64,000 nt of DNA from an uncultured Nitrospirota bacterium (GCA_937139405.1 CAKZPV010000045.1:1-64000); one strand, 5' to 3'. Positions 35,785-44,869 are shown, numbered from the stretch's first letter. A program made the numbers and translations. Notes: generated from the letters alone by a model not told the origin.

Positions 35785-37380
35785 ATGGGCGAATATTCGT
35801 TATTAATCATTCTCTTTGCACCCTTTCTAGGGTCCATTGCCTTGATTTTCATTCCTCGCCAAGAGGAACTGATGGTGCGGATGACGGCCGCCATTTCGGC
35901 TGGAATCAGTCTCTTGGCTTCGTTTTATATTTTCTTTGCCTACGACCCCATCAAAGGCGGTTTCCAATTTGTCCAGCGATTTGCCTGGTCGGAGGAACTC
36001 GGCATTGCCTTTTATGTTGGTGTCGACGGCATCGGAGGGCCATTGGTCTTTGCCTCGGCCATTTTGTTGTTCGCGGGGATTTTCGTCTCGTGGCACATCA
36101 AAGACCGAACCAAAGAATTTTATATCTTTCTGCTCATCCTCGCGGCCGCAACGATCGGGGTATTTATGTCCCTCGATTTGTTCTTCCTCTACTTCTTTTA
36201 TGAAATGTCTGTACTCCCCATGTACTTGTTGTTGGGGGTCTGGGGAAGCCATACCAAAGGGTATCTCTCCATGACCGACCCCGAAGGCCTCAAGCTTCGC
36301 GATTCAGTCGATTTTATTTTTAACTTCGGCTCGAACAGCAAAGAATATGCGGCTATGAAACTGACTCTCTTCTTGTCAGCTGGTGCCGTCATGGCTCTCA
36401 TGGGGATTTTACTGATCTACCATATGTCCGGTTTGCATACCTTTGACATCTTGGTCCTACGTGAACAGGCCAAATTTACCGATACGATGTCGACACTTAT
36501 TTGGATTCTGATTTTCTTTGGGTTTGCTTCGATTGCGCCAATTTGGCCGTTGCATTCTTGGTCGCCAGTCGGTCATGCCGCAGCTCCTGCTGCTACCAGC
36601 ATGTTGCATGCCGGGGTTCTCATGAAACTGGGCCATTTTTCGATTATTCGGGTGGGTTTTGAAATTTTGCCTGAAGCCACACGGGACCTGATGTGGATTG
36701 CAGCCGTCCTTTGTATTGGCTCAATTATTTATGGCGGACTCGTCTCTTACTTTGCCAAAGACACGAAATATGTCATCGGCTACTCAAGTTCCAGTCACAT
36801 GGGCTACATCTTCCTGGGCATGGCCGCGCTGAGCTACATCAGTCTATCGGGAGCCGTCATTTATATGTTTGCTCATGCATTGGCCACAAGTATGCTCTTT
36901 GCTATGGCTGGCTGGGTCTATGACCAAACACACTCACGTGACATTCCTTCATTAGGTGGGCTCTCAGAAAAGATGCCGTTTATTGCCGGTGCGTTTATCG
37001 TGGCCTGCATGGCGTCCATCGGCATGCCCGGCACCATTAACTTCGTGGCCGAAATTATGATTATTGTGGGCAGTTGGGATAGATATCCGCTGCAAGTCGT
37101 CGTAGCAGTTCTAGGTATCGTTCTCACGATGGCCTATATGTTCAAAATGATGCGAGGCCTATTTTACGGGAAATTGGATCCTGAATTTGCCCATACATCC
37201 GATGCCAAAAGTTGGATCGATAGAATGCCTCTTATCCTGTTGATCGCATGCAGCATTATCTTAGGCCTGTTCCCTGGGCATTTTTATGATGTAGTACGGT
37301 CAACCGTTGAGCCTATGGTGGATCGAATCAACCAAGTCGCTCCATTAGTCACACAGAATACACGAGGCTTACTTCCGTAA
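35785..37380 (+). CDS. nuoM: NADH-quinone oxidoreductase subunit M, second copy (NuoM2)
   Basis: 531 residues. NuoM hallmarks: FFYEMSVLPMYLLLGVWG with the TM5 Glu, PLHSW, SSSSHMGYIFLGM, YMFAHALATSMLF with the TM11 His, and GTINFVAEIMIIVG with the TM12 Glu. The TM7 Lys (AVKMP in E. coli, K234) is replaced: GFASIAPIWPLHSW has Ile at that place. An insertion after LLGVWG (about residues 152-185) also sets it apart. It is a distinct paralogue rather than a recent duplicate of NuoM1. Two NuoM modules predict a longer membrane arm with an extra antiporter unit. Confidence 0.94.
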   Translation: MGEYSLLIILFAPFLGSIALIFIPRQEELMVRMTAAISAGISLLASFYIFFAYDPIKGGFQFVQRFAWSEELGIAFYVGVDGIGGPLVFASAILLFAGIFVSWHIKDRTKEFYIFLLILAAATIGVFMSLDLFFLYFFYEMSVLPMYLLLGVWGSHTKGYLSMTDPEGLKLRDSVDFIFNFGSNSKEYAAMKLTLFLSAGAVMALMGILLIYHMSGLHTFDILVLREQAKFTDTMSTLIWILIFFGFASIAPIWPLHSWSPVGHAAAPAATSMLHAGVLMKLGHFSIIRVGFEILPEATRDLMWIAAVLCIGSIIYGGLVSYFAKDTKYVIGYSSSSHMGYIFLGMAALSYISLSGAVIYMFAHALATSMLFAMAGWVYDQTHSRDIPSLGGLSEKMPFIAGAFIVACMASIGMPGTINFVAEIMIIVGSWDRYPLQVVVAVLGIVLTMAYMFKMMRGLFYGKLDPEFAHTSDAKSWIDRMPLILLIACSIILGLFPGHFYDVVRSTVEPMVDRINQVAPLVTQNTRGLLP

Positions 37381-37448
37381 ATATTTCTCCTCCCTTTTTG
37401 TAAGGGGTGGACTTAGGTGGGTAGAAACACCAATCAACGATTTCCATC

Positions 37449-38939
37449 ATGATGCAATTTAATCTCTCACTATCCGCAGCAGATCTCATCCTCTTGATGC
37501 CAGAAATTTTTCTAACAATCTGGTTGTGCGTCATCCTAGCACTAGATTTCTCACTTAAGCGGATAACCCATCAACAACTCGCGCATTTGAGTATTGCCGG
37601 ACTAGGCATCACAGCCATCATGTTATTCGTCTTTGATCAAAACGGGACCACGGGCGCGCTGTTTAAAGATATGTACGTCCTGGATCATATGGCGATCTTA
37701 TTTAAGATCATTATCCTAGGCGCCACCGCCCTGGTCCTTTTCATGTCCATCGATTATGTGCAGGAATTCCGCTTCTTTAAGGGGGAATATTATTTCATGG
37801 TCCTCATGTCGGCAATCGGCATGATGTTCATGGCCTCATCGAACGACTTGTTATCGGTGTTTGTGACATTGGAATTTTCTACATTTGGATTTTACGTCTT
37901 AGTGGCTTATCTACGAGACGATCAACGCTCATCGGAAGCCGGCTTGAAATTCTTCATACTTGGGGTATTTGCAGCAGGTCTCTTGGCCTATGGCATCAGC
38001 CTGGTCTATGGAGAAACCGGAACCTTAGTCTTTTCAGAAATGGCTGGGACACAAGGTAGTTATGGGCTAGCGATCGGCTTCATTCTGATCTTTGCTGCTT
38101 TGGGGTTTAAAATTGGTGCCGTGCCCTTCCATGCCTGGATTCCTGATACTTATCAAGGTGCCCCTACGCCGGTCACAGCCTTTTTGTCGCTTGCACCAAA
38201 AGCAGCCGCCTTGGCGATTCTGCTCAGAATGTTTTTTGTGGCACTGGCTTCGTTCAAACCAATGTGGGTCTTGCTCTTCGTCGTAGCCTCAATTTTTTCG
38301 ATGACCTACGGAAATATCGTGGCCATCGCCCAAAAGAACATCAAACGACTGTTGGCCTATTCTGGGATCGCGCAAATTGGCAACATCATGATTGGGTTGG
38401 CGGCCGGAACCAAACAAGGCAGTGACGCGATCATGTTTTATCTCCTGACTTATATGTTCGCAAATTTAGGAGCCTTCGCAGTCGTGATTGCCGTCAGTCA
38501 GGTGATTAAGAGCGATGAAATTGAAGATTACAATGGCCTCAATCGACGTTCGCCATTTTTGGCCGCGGCCATGCTCCTCTTTTTATTGTCTCTGGCCGGC
38601 GTTCCGCCCTTAGCAGGATTTATTGGGAAGATCTATTTGTTCATTGCAGCCATGAACCAGGAACTCTATACCCTGCTCATTGTCGGACTCATCAACATCG
38701 TCATCTCTATGTATTACTACTTGATTGTCGTCAAAAAGATGTATATCAACGAACCCTCAGACCCTTCACCTATCCAAGCATCTCTGCCAATCAAAGTGGC
38801 CGTCTATGTTGGGATTACCGGTACGCTTTTGTTAGGTATCTACCCTGGCCCATTCATCGATTGGGCTGTCGACGCCACCCTCATGTTCTCCAATATCGCC
38901 GCTCCCACTGCTTCACTACCTATTCTCCCAGGTGGATGA
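37449..38939 (+). CDS. nuoN: NADH-quinone oxidoreductase subunit N (NuoN)
   Basis: 496 residues, last gene of the operon, two adjacent ATG codons at the start. Motifs: LEFSTFGFYVLVAYLRDD with the TM5 Glu, FKIGAVPFHAWIPDTYQGAP with the TM7 Lys, and LAYSGIAQIGNIMIG. Proton-pumping antiporter-like subunit next to NuoK. Faces the zinc-ribbon gene in convergent orientation. Confidence 0.96.
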   Translation: MMQFNLSLSAADLILLMPEIFLTIWLCVILALDFSLKRITHQQLAHLSIAGLGITAIMLFVFDQNGTTGALFKDMYVLDHMAILFKIIILGATALVLFMSIDYVQEFRFFKGEYYFMVLMSAIGMMFMASSNDLLSVFVTLEFSTFGFYVLVAYLRDDQRSSEAGLKFFILGVFAAGLLAYGISLVYGETGTLVFSEMAGTQGSYGLAIGFILIFAALGFKIGAVPFHAWIPDTYQGAPTPVTAFLSLAPKAAALAILLRMFFVALASFKPMWVLLFVVASIFSMTYGNIVAIAQKNIKRLLAYSGIAQIGNIMIGLAAGTKQGSDAIMFYLLTYMFANLGAFAVVIAVSQVIKSDEIEDYNGLNRRSPFLAAAMLLFLLSLAGVPPLAGFIGKIYLFIAAMNQELYTLLIVGLINIVISMYYYLIVVKKMYINEPSDPSPIQASLPIKVAVYVGITGTLLLGIYPGPFIDWAVDATLMFSNIAAPTASLPILPGG

Positions 38940-39052
38940 TTGTCTTTTCTCTTCCGGTGTACACCTTTCCAAAAGAACACCATGACTGGGATTATCTAGA
39001 AGGTAAAAATCGGAGTTCGCACAAAAAGATTTCGTAGAGAATGGGGAAAACC

Positions 39053-39748
39053 CTACATTCGCCAATAGACGAGAGCTTCGAGAGGATTGACGCCTTGCAT
39101 CTGCCAAAGTGCGCCAAAAGCGATTGAGGCTGCCACAAGGACAACGATAATAAGGCCCACCACTATCGATTTTCTTCTACTACGAGGATAGCGACGCGAA
39201 ACAACGCGCTGGTCCCTTTCCATAGGAAGTGAGGTGTCCTGCCAAAGCGGAGACCGCTGTCGAGGGGGTGTTGGCATCTCTTCTAACTTAATCCGATCAC
39301 GCGTAGAACTTAGAGGTTCTTCCAGAATATTTCCCAGGTCGATGGTAGGTACAGCCTCTTGTTTGTGAACGGAACTCTGCAAGAGAGCTGCTCCCGTACT
39401 TTGTGCAGGAACAGCAGGAATGGACTGATTATCAGTGACTTGCTCTGCTTCCTTACTCACTTTTCGGGTATAAGATGTTCCACAATGAGGACATAACCAG
39501 GTTTCTTCGGAGAGATTCCCATTACTGCTCTGAGGCTTCTGCTCTTCTACCTTAAGAACTCCACAATGAGGACATGATCGAGCCTGTTTTGATACGAGAA
39601 AACCACAATCTGGGCAAGGACAAAGTTTATTTGACTGAGAACCCTCTGAAAGACCCTGCTTTCCTGGGAATGGAAAAGCGCATTGAGGGCAAGCGAGTGC
39701 CTGCGTTGAAACTTCCTTGTGACATTCGGGGCAGGGAACGAGCGCCAT
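39053..39748 (-). CDS. Multi-zinc-ribbon protein with C-terminal membrane anchor
   Basis: 231 residues. Three CxxC-CxxC zinc ribbons in the first ~100 residues (CPECHKEVSTQALACPQC, CPCPDCGFLVSKQARSCPHC, and a partial WLCPHCGTSY). A polar Pro/Glu-rich linker follows, then a basic stretch (RRYPRSRRKS) before one membrane helix (IVVGLIIVVLVAASIAFGAL). This tail-anchored layout puts the ribbons in the cytoplasm. Function unknown; relatives are often called zinc-ribbon membrane proteins. Confidence 0.75.
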   Translation of the reverse strand: MALVPCPECHKEVSTQALACPQCAFPFPGKQGLSEGSQSNKLCPCPDCGFLVSKQARSCPHCGVLKVEEQKPQSSNGNLSEETWLCPHCGTSYTRKVSKEAEQVTDNQSIPAVPAQSTGAALLQSSVHKQEAVPTIDLGNILEEPLSSTRDRIKLEEMPTPPRQRSPLWQDTSLPMERDQRVVSRRYPRSRRKSIVVGLIIVVLVAASIAFGALWQMQGVNPLEALVYWRM

Positions 39749-40157
39749 TTCGATTCAGTCCGTTCTATGAATGACTAATAAACCAACAGGTTGTCATACC
39801 TGTATGTTACTTTATTATTTTAAGCAAGGTTGATACCCCTAGCAACCCAACAAAAAAATCATTAGATTCAATGATTTTCAAAAATATATTCGCAGAGTTT
39901 TTTTCGTAATGGATGCCCTCACCTTCAGCTATTCTCTCTAATTTTCTTTGTCATTCTCAAGGGCATTGCATGAATTAGGAATAAATACGTATTTTCACCA
40001 AATATAACCTCAAGAACTATCTTCCTTTCATGTAATGTTTCGACATTGTCTGGGACTAAAGTTATGAGATTATTTGACCTTCCTGACAGAATATGTTTAT
40101 AGAATGCGAGTTTAGGAAACTATCTGTTGAACCATACAACATTCTAATGAGGGTGCA
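39749..40157. other. Divergent intergenic region upstream of arsM
   Basis: 409 bases with no gene. It contains a small dyad ACAGGT...ACCTGT near 39788 and the candidate promoter at 40074-40103. No ArsR-type operator that I can recognise and no arsR gene in the window. Confidence 0.5.
40074..40103 (+). promoter_or_regulatory. Candidate housekeeping promoter of the arsM-like gene
   Basis: TTGACC (40074-40079) and TATAGA (40098-40103) are separated by 18 bases, five and four matches to the sigma-70-type consensus. Initiation near 40110 would leave a 48-nt leader before ATG 40158, which has GAGGGT as ribosome site. Confidence 0.45.
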
Positions 40158-41360
40158 ATGGCCACTATAAACGAACAAGAACATTCCATAATACAATCCG
40201 TAAGCCAACGCTATGCCAAAGCTGTCACCACTGGCGAAGAGATGTGTTGCCCTACGGGATATAATCACGAAGATTTAGGCCAGTTTATCCCCGAAGCCGT
40301 ACTAAAAGTTTCGTATGGTTGCGGCACACCCGTTGGTCTCTCCACAGTCCAACCTGGCGAAGTTGTCTTAGATATCGGCTCGGGAGGAGGCATCGACTGC
40401 TTTGAAGCCTCACGTAAAGTTGGAGCAACGGGCAAGGTGATTGGGATCGACATGACAAATGAAATGTTATCTCTTGCCCGCACCCATGCTCCAATTGTCG
40501 CCAAAAACTTGGGCTACCCTGCTTCCAACGTTGATTTTCGAAAAGGGTTCGCAGATGCCATGCCGGTAGAAGACGACGAGGTTGATCTCATTATTTCAAA
40601 TTGTGTCATCAACTTGGCTCCTGACAAAAAGAAGGTGTTCAGAGAAATGTTTCGTGTGCTTCAACCTGGTGGGCGGTTTACGATCTCAGATATTGTGGCG
40701 GATCAACCTATACCTAATTACCTCATACATGATAGTGATAAATGGGGAGATTGTTTATCAGGAGCTCTGACGATACAAGGCTATTGGGACGGATTACGTG
40801 AAGCCGGATTTCGAGGTTTACACCAGGTCACTGTCATCCCGTGGAGAGTCATTGATGGCATTCATTTCGTTTCTGTGACATTGACCGGTTATAAAACAAC
40901 TGTCATATCCTCTTCCCCTGCCCCGACATTTGCCACATTAACTGGCCCCTTCTCAAAGGCAGTCGATGAATATGGGACAACATTTCACCGAGGCACACCT
41001 CAACAAATCGATGAACAGACCATTCATTTGCTATCTCTGCCTCCATACAAGGACCATTTTGTTATCACAGATCGACCTATTGCCCTGACCAACAAAGACC
41101 CACAAATGCTGGCCGTTTTCCCAGAGAAAGCTCCCTGTGTTTGGGAAGGCCATTTTGCCATTCTCACTGGCCCGTTTTTAGCCGTCAGTGACGATGACAA
41201 CCATACCTACCGATCTGGAGAGCCAATGGAAATCTGTTCAAAAACATTCAAAGTCCTGCAACACCCACGCTATCAATCATTGTTCGGAACGATCAATCGA
41301 GCTCGAGAAGCGGTGACGGCTGAACCGGTCATTTGTGGGACATCCACCGAGTGTTGTTAA
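40158..41360 (+). CDS. arsM: Arsenite methyltransferase (ArsM-like) with C-terminal tandem repeat
   Basis: 400 residues. The N-terminal ~245 residues are a SAM methyltransferase with motif I LDIGSGGGID (71-80). The three cysteines expected for As(III) catalysis are present: C55 (VSYGCGTP), C149 (ISNCVINLAPD) and C199 (WGDCLSGAL), plus C30/C31. Function: stepwise methylation of arsenite, first step to arsenosugars or volatile arsenic. The last 140 residues are unusual: two copies (261-301 and 336-376) of a unit LTGPF...R-G-x-P...PxY..F, and the protein ends in CC, which may bind arsenic. arsS follows 77 nt downstream, so they probably form an operon. Confidence 0.87.
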   Translation: MATINEQEHSIIQSVSQRYAKAVTTGEEMCCPTGYNHEDLGQFIPEAVLKVSYGCGTPVGLSTVQPGEVVLDIGSGGGIDCFEASRKVGATGKVIGIDMTNEMLSLARTHAPIVAKNLGYPASNVDFRKGFADAMPVEDDEVDLIISNCVINLAPDKKKVFREMFRVLQPGGRFTISDIVADQPIPNYLIHDSDKWGDCLSGALTIQGYWDGLREAGFRGLHQVTVIPWRVIDGIHFVSVTLTGYKTTVISSSPAPTFATLTGPFSKAVDEYGTTFHRGTPQQIDEQTIHLLSLPPYKDHFVITDRPIALTNKDPQMLAVFPEKAPCVWEGHFAILTGPFLAVSDDDNHTYRSGEPMEICSKTFKVLQHPRYQSLFGTINRAREAVTAEPVICGTSTECC

Positions 41361-41437
41361 GAAAACCCTGAGCAGACCTCAATTTCAATAGACTAAACAA
41401 TATCGTATTTTCATCCTTCTGCAACTGATTTCTTGTG

Positions 41438-42448
41438 ATGTCTAATTCCCCTCTTCCTCTTGTAGCAGCACTCTCGTCATCATTCACCACACCTGCATTT
41501 GAAGATTTTTTGACCTCACATGGACAAGCCCCCCTCACGGCTAAATCCGTCTCAACGCTTCAAGTGAATATGGGAAAGGTGTGCAACCAAACATGTCACC
41601 ACTGTCATGTCGATGCTGGTCCTCAACGAACTGAAAGTATGGCCAAAGACACCATCGATCAGATAATCGACGTCTTAGACCGAACTCCACAGATTTCGAC
41701 CGTGGACATTACTGGCGGGGCCCCGGAGATGAACCCTCATTTTGAATATCTGGTCGAACAATGTCGGATTCGTGATCGAAAGGTCATTGATCGATGTAAT
41801 TTGACCGTATTTTATGTGAAAGGAAAATCACATCTTCCCGAATTTTTGGCTCTGCATAAAGTTGAGATCATCGCGTCACTTCCCTGTTATCAAGAAACCA
41901 ATGTCGACCAGCAACGGGGCAAAGGCGTCTTTGATCGAAGTATTAGCGCATTACAAACATTGAATACCCTTGGGTATGGAAAGGAGGGAACTGGTTTACA
42001 TCTACACCTGGTGTACAACCCACTTGGCCCTTCGCTCCCTCCTCCTCAACATGACCTCGAACAGGATTACAAAAAAGAACTCATGCGCCAGCATGAAATA
42101 CACTTCAATCAACTGCTGACCATTACGAATATGCCGATTAGTCGATTTCTTGAAGATTTACGGGAATCTGGGCAAGTAGATTCCTACTACGCCCTATTAC
42201 AGAAAAGTTTTAATACCACTACCGTCGAAGATGTGATGTGCCGATCATTAATCAGCGTAGGATGGGATGGACGCTTGTCTGACTGTGATTTCAACCAGAT
42301 GCTAGATTTGCCTCTTCAGAGTAGTTCACCGCAATGGATCAGGGATTTCAATCTTGCCCGCTTAGAACATAGACCAATAGTCACGGGACCTCATTGTTTT
42401 GGATGTACAGCAGGAGCTGGGTCATCCTGTGGAGGAACGCTTACCTAA
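41438..42448 (+). CDS. arsS: Arsenosugar biosynthesis radical SAM protein ArsS
   Basis: 336 residues from ATG 41438. Radical SAM cluster CNQTCHHC (C49, C53, C56), then VDAGPQRTE, VDITGGAPEMNPHFEYLV, the DRCNLTVF segment, and the family-specific C-terminal domain with CRSLISVGWDGRLSDCDFNQ and HCFGCTAGAGSSCGG. This matches the ArsS/DUF3641 radical SAM family, which adds the deoxyadenosyl group to methylated arsenic. Linked to an ArsM-like gene as expected for arsenosugar synthesis. Confidence 0.92.
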   Translation: MSNSPLPLVAALSSSFTTPAFEDFLTSHGQAPLTAKSVSTLQVNMGKVCNQTCHHCHVDAGPQRTESMAKDTIDQIIDVLDRTPQISTVDITGGAPEMNPHFEYLVEQCRIRDRKVIDRCNLTVFYVKGKSHLPEFLALHKVEIIASLPCYQETNVDQQRGKGVFDRSISALQTLNTLGYGKEGTGLHLHLVYNPLGPSLPPPQHDLEQDYKKELMRQHEIHFNQLLTITNMPISRFLEDLRESGQVDSYYALLQKSFNTTTVEDVMCRSLISVGWDGRLSDCDFNQMLDLPLQSSSPQWIRDFNLARLEHRPIVTGPHCFGCTAGAGSSCGGTLT

Positions 42449-42517
42449 ATTTTCCTTCAGACCCGAAGAAATTATGACCGCCTTTACTCAAATCCCTCAG
42501 AACCGAAGCCTTTCATC

Positions 42518-42766
42518 TTAAGTCGTTTCCTCACGCCGGAAATGTTTTGCGCAATCCTGACTACAGAAATAATGTCGCTGCCCACTCACCTCTTCAACAA
42601 TAGCAGTTCCGGCAGTCACATAGGTCTTACACACGGGATCTTGAACCATCACATCCTTCCCTGGAGTCGCCTCTTCAGGCTTAGTTTCTATCCACGCACG
42701 AGCTGCACGCCGTATCATGTAGAACAGGATAATAAGCAGAATTAAAATGATAATGATTTTGTACAT
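42518..42766 (-). CDS. Membrane-anchored YHS/TRASH-like metal-binding protein
   Basis: 82 residues. One N-terminal helix (IIIILILLIILFYMI), a short linker, and a YHS-type domain: VQDPVCKTYVTAGTAI and HYFCSQDCAKHF, giving Cys and His ligands for a metal. Proteins of this PP0621/YHS kind are common and of unknown role. Convergent with arsS. Confidence 0.82.
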   Translation of the reverse strand: MYKIIIILILLIILFYMIRRAARAWIETKPEEATPGKDVMVQDPVCKTYVTAGTAIVEEVSGQRHYFCSQDCAKHFRREETT

Positions 42767-42927
42767 AGAGCCTCTTCTTTAGTTTTTCTAGTAAGTACCA
42801 TCATAACGTAACATTGAGCAGGTTTTCGAGATGGCGTGATAGTCCATTCTTTTCTGCTCAGATAATACCTATGGCCCTGTTAGCCCCTCGTTGCTGAATC
42901 GTTTCTTACCCTGATAGGGTTTTCACG

Positions 42928-43743
42928 ATGCGTTCTATTCTAAGGAATGTCCAAAACCATCTTCTCTTTTGGAAGGGAATTGGGATTCTGCTTATCCTTT
43001 TGGGAGCACCTGGTTGTTTCACCGCTTCTTTGCCATCAGGAAAGGTTATTGACCTTACCTATCCATTCGACGAACAGACGATTTATTGGCCTAACAATGC
43101 CTCCTTTCATTGGGAAAAATCGAGTTGGGGTCATACTCACCAAGGATATTGGTATGCCTCAGGAGTTTTTTCAGCATCAGAGCATGGAGGAACCCACCTT
43201 GATGCTCCCATTCATTTTGCTGAATCAGGCTGGAGTGTAGACCAAATACCCATTTCACATTTAACGGCAAAAGCCGTCGTCTTGGATATTCGATCTCTAG
43301 CCAGCTCTAATCCTGATTATATGCTTCAGGTAAACGACATCACCCAATGGGAAAAACAACATGGGACTATTCCCAAACATTCGATCGTTTTTCTTTTGAC
43401 CGGCTGGGGTCAATTTTGGCCAAAACCTTCTCGTTATCTTGGAAGCAGGACTCCACAGGATTCAGCCACACTTCACTTTCCTGGTTTTTCGGGTGAAGCC
43501 GTATCAGTTTTAGTAAATCAGCGGGACATCTACGGAATTGGCATTGACACCGCCAGTATTGATCCTGGGCAATCACAAAATTTTCAGGCTCATCAAATTC
43601 TTGGGAAATCCAATCGTTTTGCCATAGAAAATGTTGCCCATTTGGAGCAGTTGCCTGCACAAGGGGCTTTGGTTACGGCCCTACCGATGAAAATTAAAGG
43701 AGGAACGGGAGGACCAGCACGAGTGATTGCATGGCTGCCGTAA
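42928..43743 (+). CDS. Cyclase-family hydrolase (kynurenine formamidase-like), probable lipoprotein
   Basis: 271 residues. N-terminal signal with lipobox LLILLGAPGC. Catalytic/metal motif HGGTHLDAPIHF (the HxGTHxDxP signature), with VIDLTYPFDEQTIYWP at the start of the domain and IGIDTASIDPG and NVAHLEQLPAQGALVTALP near the end. The family includes kynurenine formamidase and isatin hydrolase; the reaction here is unknown. A periplasmic location is unusual for kynurenine work. It overlaps the region of the ThiS-like gene, which is probably co-transcribed. Confidence 0.88.
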   Translation: MRSILRNVQNHLLFWKGIGILLILLGAPGCFTASLPSGKVIDLTYPFDEQTIYWPNNASFHWEKSSWGHTHQGYWYASGVFSASEHGGTHLDAPIHFAESGWSVDQIPISHLTAKAVVLDIRSLASSNPDYMLQVNDITQWEKQHGTIPKHSIVFLLTGWGQFWPKPSRYLGSRTPQDSATLHFPGFSGEAVSVLVNQRDIYGIGIDTASIDPGQSQNFQAHQILGKSNRFAIENVAHLEQLPAQGALVTALPMKIKGGTGGPARVIAWLP

Positions 43744-43832
43744 AACAGACCGTCCTATCCCCACGGAAATTTACTCCTGACTCACCAGCCAGAAAGATTT
43801 TTATAATTATATTTTTACAGGAAGAACAATCT

Positions 43833-44108
43833 ATGGTGACTATTACTTTAATGGGAGATTTGCAGACGACTGAAGGAGAGAGAGCATTAGGATGCGAGGT
43901 GGAAGATTCCATCACTGTCAAACAACTTATTCGGAAGCAAGGCAAACCCTTGCGAGAAATTTTTCAACTCTTAAAACAGAAAAAAGTGATGGTCACCGTC
44001 AACAAACGCATTGCGAGTGAATCAACCAATATTTATGACGGTGATGCCGTCCAAATCGTTGCTCATGATGGCTTAGGACGAAGTGGGCTCACGCCAGCAA
44101 TGTACTAA
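43833..44108 (+). CDS. ThiS/MoaD-like beta-grasp protein
   Basis: 91 residues from ATG 43833 with AGGAAG upstream. The frame is open from 43731, but the first 34 codons look non-coding. VTITLMGDLQTTEG, ITVKQLIRKQGKPL, VMVTVNKRIASESTNIYDGDAVQIVAHDGLG follow the beta-grasp order of ThiS/MoaD. The classic C-terminal GG is absent (ends TPAMY), so sulfur transfer by adenylation is unlikely unless the tail is trimmed after the internal GLG. Followed by a terminator. Confidence 0.7.
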   Translation: MVTITLMGDLQTTEGERALGCEVEDSITVKQLIRKQGKPLREIFQLLKQKKVMVTVNKRIASESTNIYDGDAVQIVAHDGLGRSGLTPAMY

Positions 44109-44128
44109 AAAATGCCATTTCACATTAA

Positions 44129-44160
44129 AAAAGCAGGGCCAGAAATCTGACCCTGCTTTT
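44129..44160. terminator. Bidirectional intrinsic terminator
   Basis: Arms 44129-44142 and 44147-44160 (AAAAGCAGGGCCAG with CTGACCCTGCTTTT) have one mismatch in 14 and a 4-base loop, with A and T runs outside. It separates the convergent ThiS-like and HU genes. Confidence 0.82.
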
Positions 44161-44241
44161 CAAGCAATTGTCTTATACTAAAAACCTGAGTGAAGAGACT
44201 GGTGAAGACACCAGTCACCAAGAGAAGCTACTTCGGCCCTC

Positions 44242-44532
44242 TTATTTTTTCACACCAAGAATAGCGTCCTTCGCAGCCTTTGCGACACGAAACTTGACCA
44301 CTTTTTTGGCAGGAATTTTAATGGCCGCACCGGTTTGAGGATTGCGACCCATGCGGGCCTTCCGGTGTGCGAGTACGAGCTTTCCGATTCCCGGAACCAC
44401 AAACGCGTTTTTGGCTTCTTTGTACGCCAAAGTTGCAAAATCATCAAGAATTTGCGTAGCAGTCTTCTTGGTGATATCCGCCTTTTTGGCCAGGTGATCG
44501 GCAATCTGCGACTTCGTCATGGCTTTTCCCAT
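44242..44532 (-). CDS. HU-family DNA-binding protein
   Basis: 96 residues. MTKSQIADHLAKKADITKKT forms the helical base; VPGIGKLVLAHRKARMGRNPQTG is the beta-arm with the conserved RxxRxGRNPxTG; KIPAKKVVKFRVAKAAKDAI closes the fold. Binds and bends DNA as a dimer in the nucleoid. AGGAGGAGG precedes the ATG. Confidence 0.95.
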   Translation of the reverse strand: MGKAMTKSQIADHLAKKADITKKTATQILDDFATLAYKEAKNAFVVPGIGKLVLAHRKARMGRNPQTGAAIKIPAKKVVKFRVAKAAKDAILGVKK

Positions 44533-44869
44533 ACGGACCTCCTCCTCACATTAGAAATGATTAGTAACATAGCCCATTTGGTGTTTCAGAATTTCCAGGA
44601 AGGGATGCCTTGTTCTGGACCTTCGGTAAAGGTATGACAGGAACACGTGTTCCTCTTCTAACAACGGCGGCTGAGTCTACCGAAAGACGTAAAAACTGTC
44701 AACAAAAAAACAAGCCCAGCGCGAGGAATCTTCGTTTTCAGGAAAATTAAGGAATGGACGTACCTTGCTGCCCTGGCTTTTCCCCAGGTAAAGTAAGCCG
44801 ATGTTAACGATTCAAGAAGATTACGGCATTCATTGTGATTTCATTATTTTAGATGAGGCATGAATTATC
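44533..44869. other. Intergenic, divergent
   Basis: 337 bases between HU and a plus-strand gene. I see no RNA gene or repeat, and no confident promoter. Confidence 0.5.
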
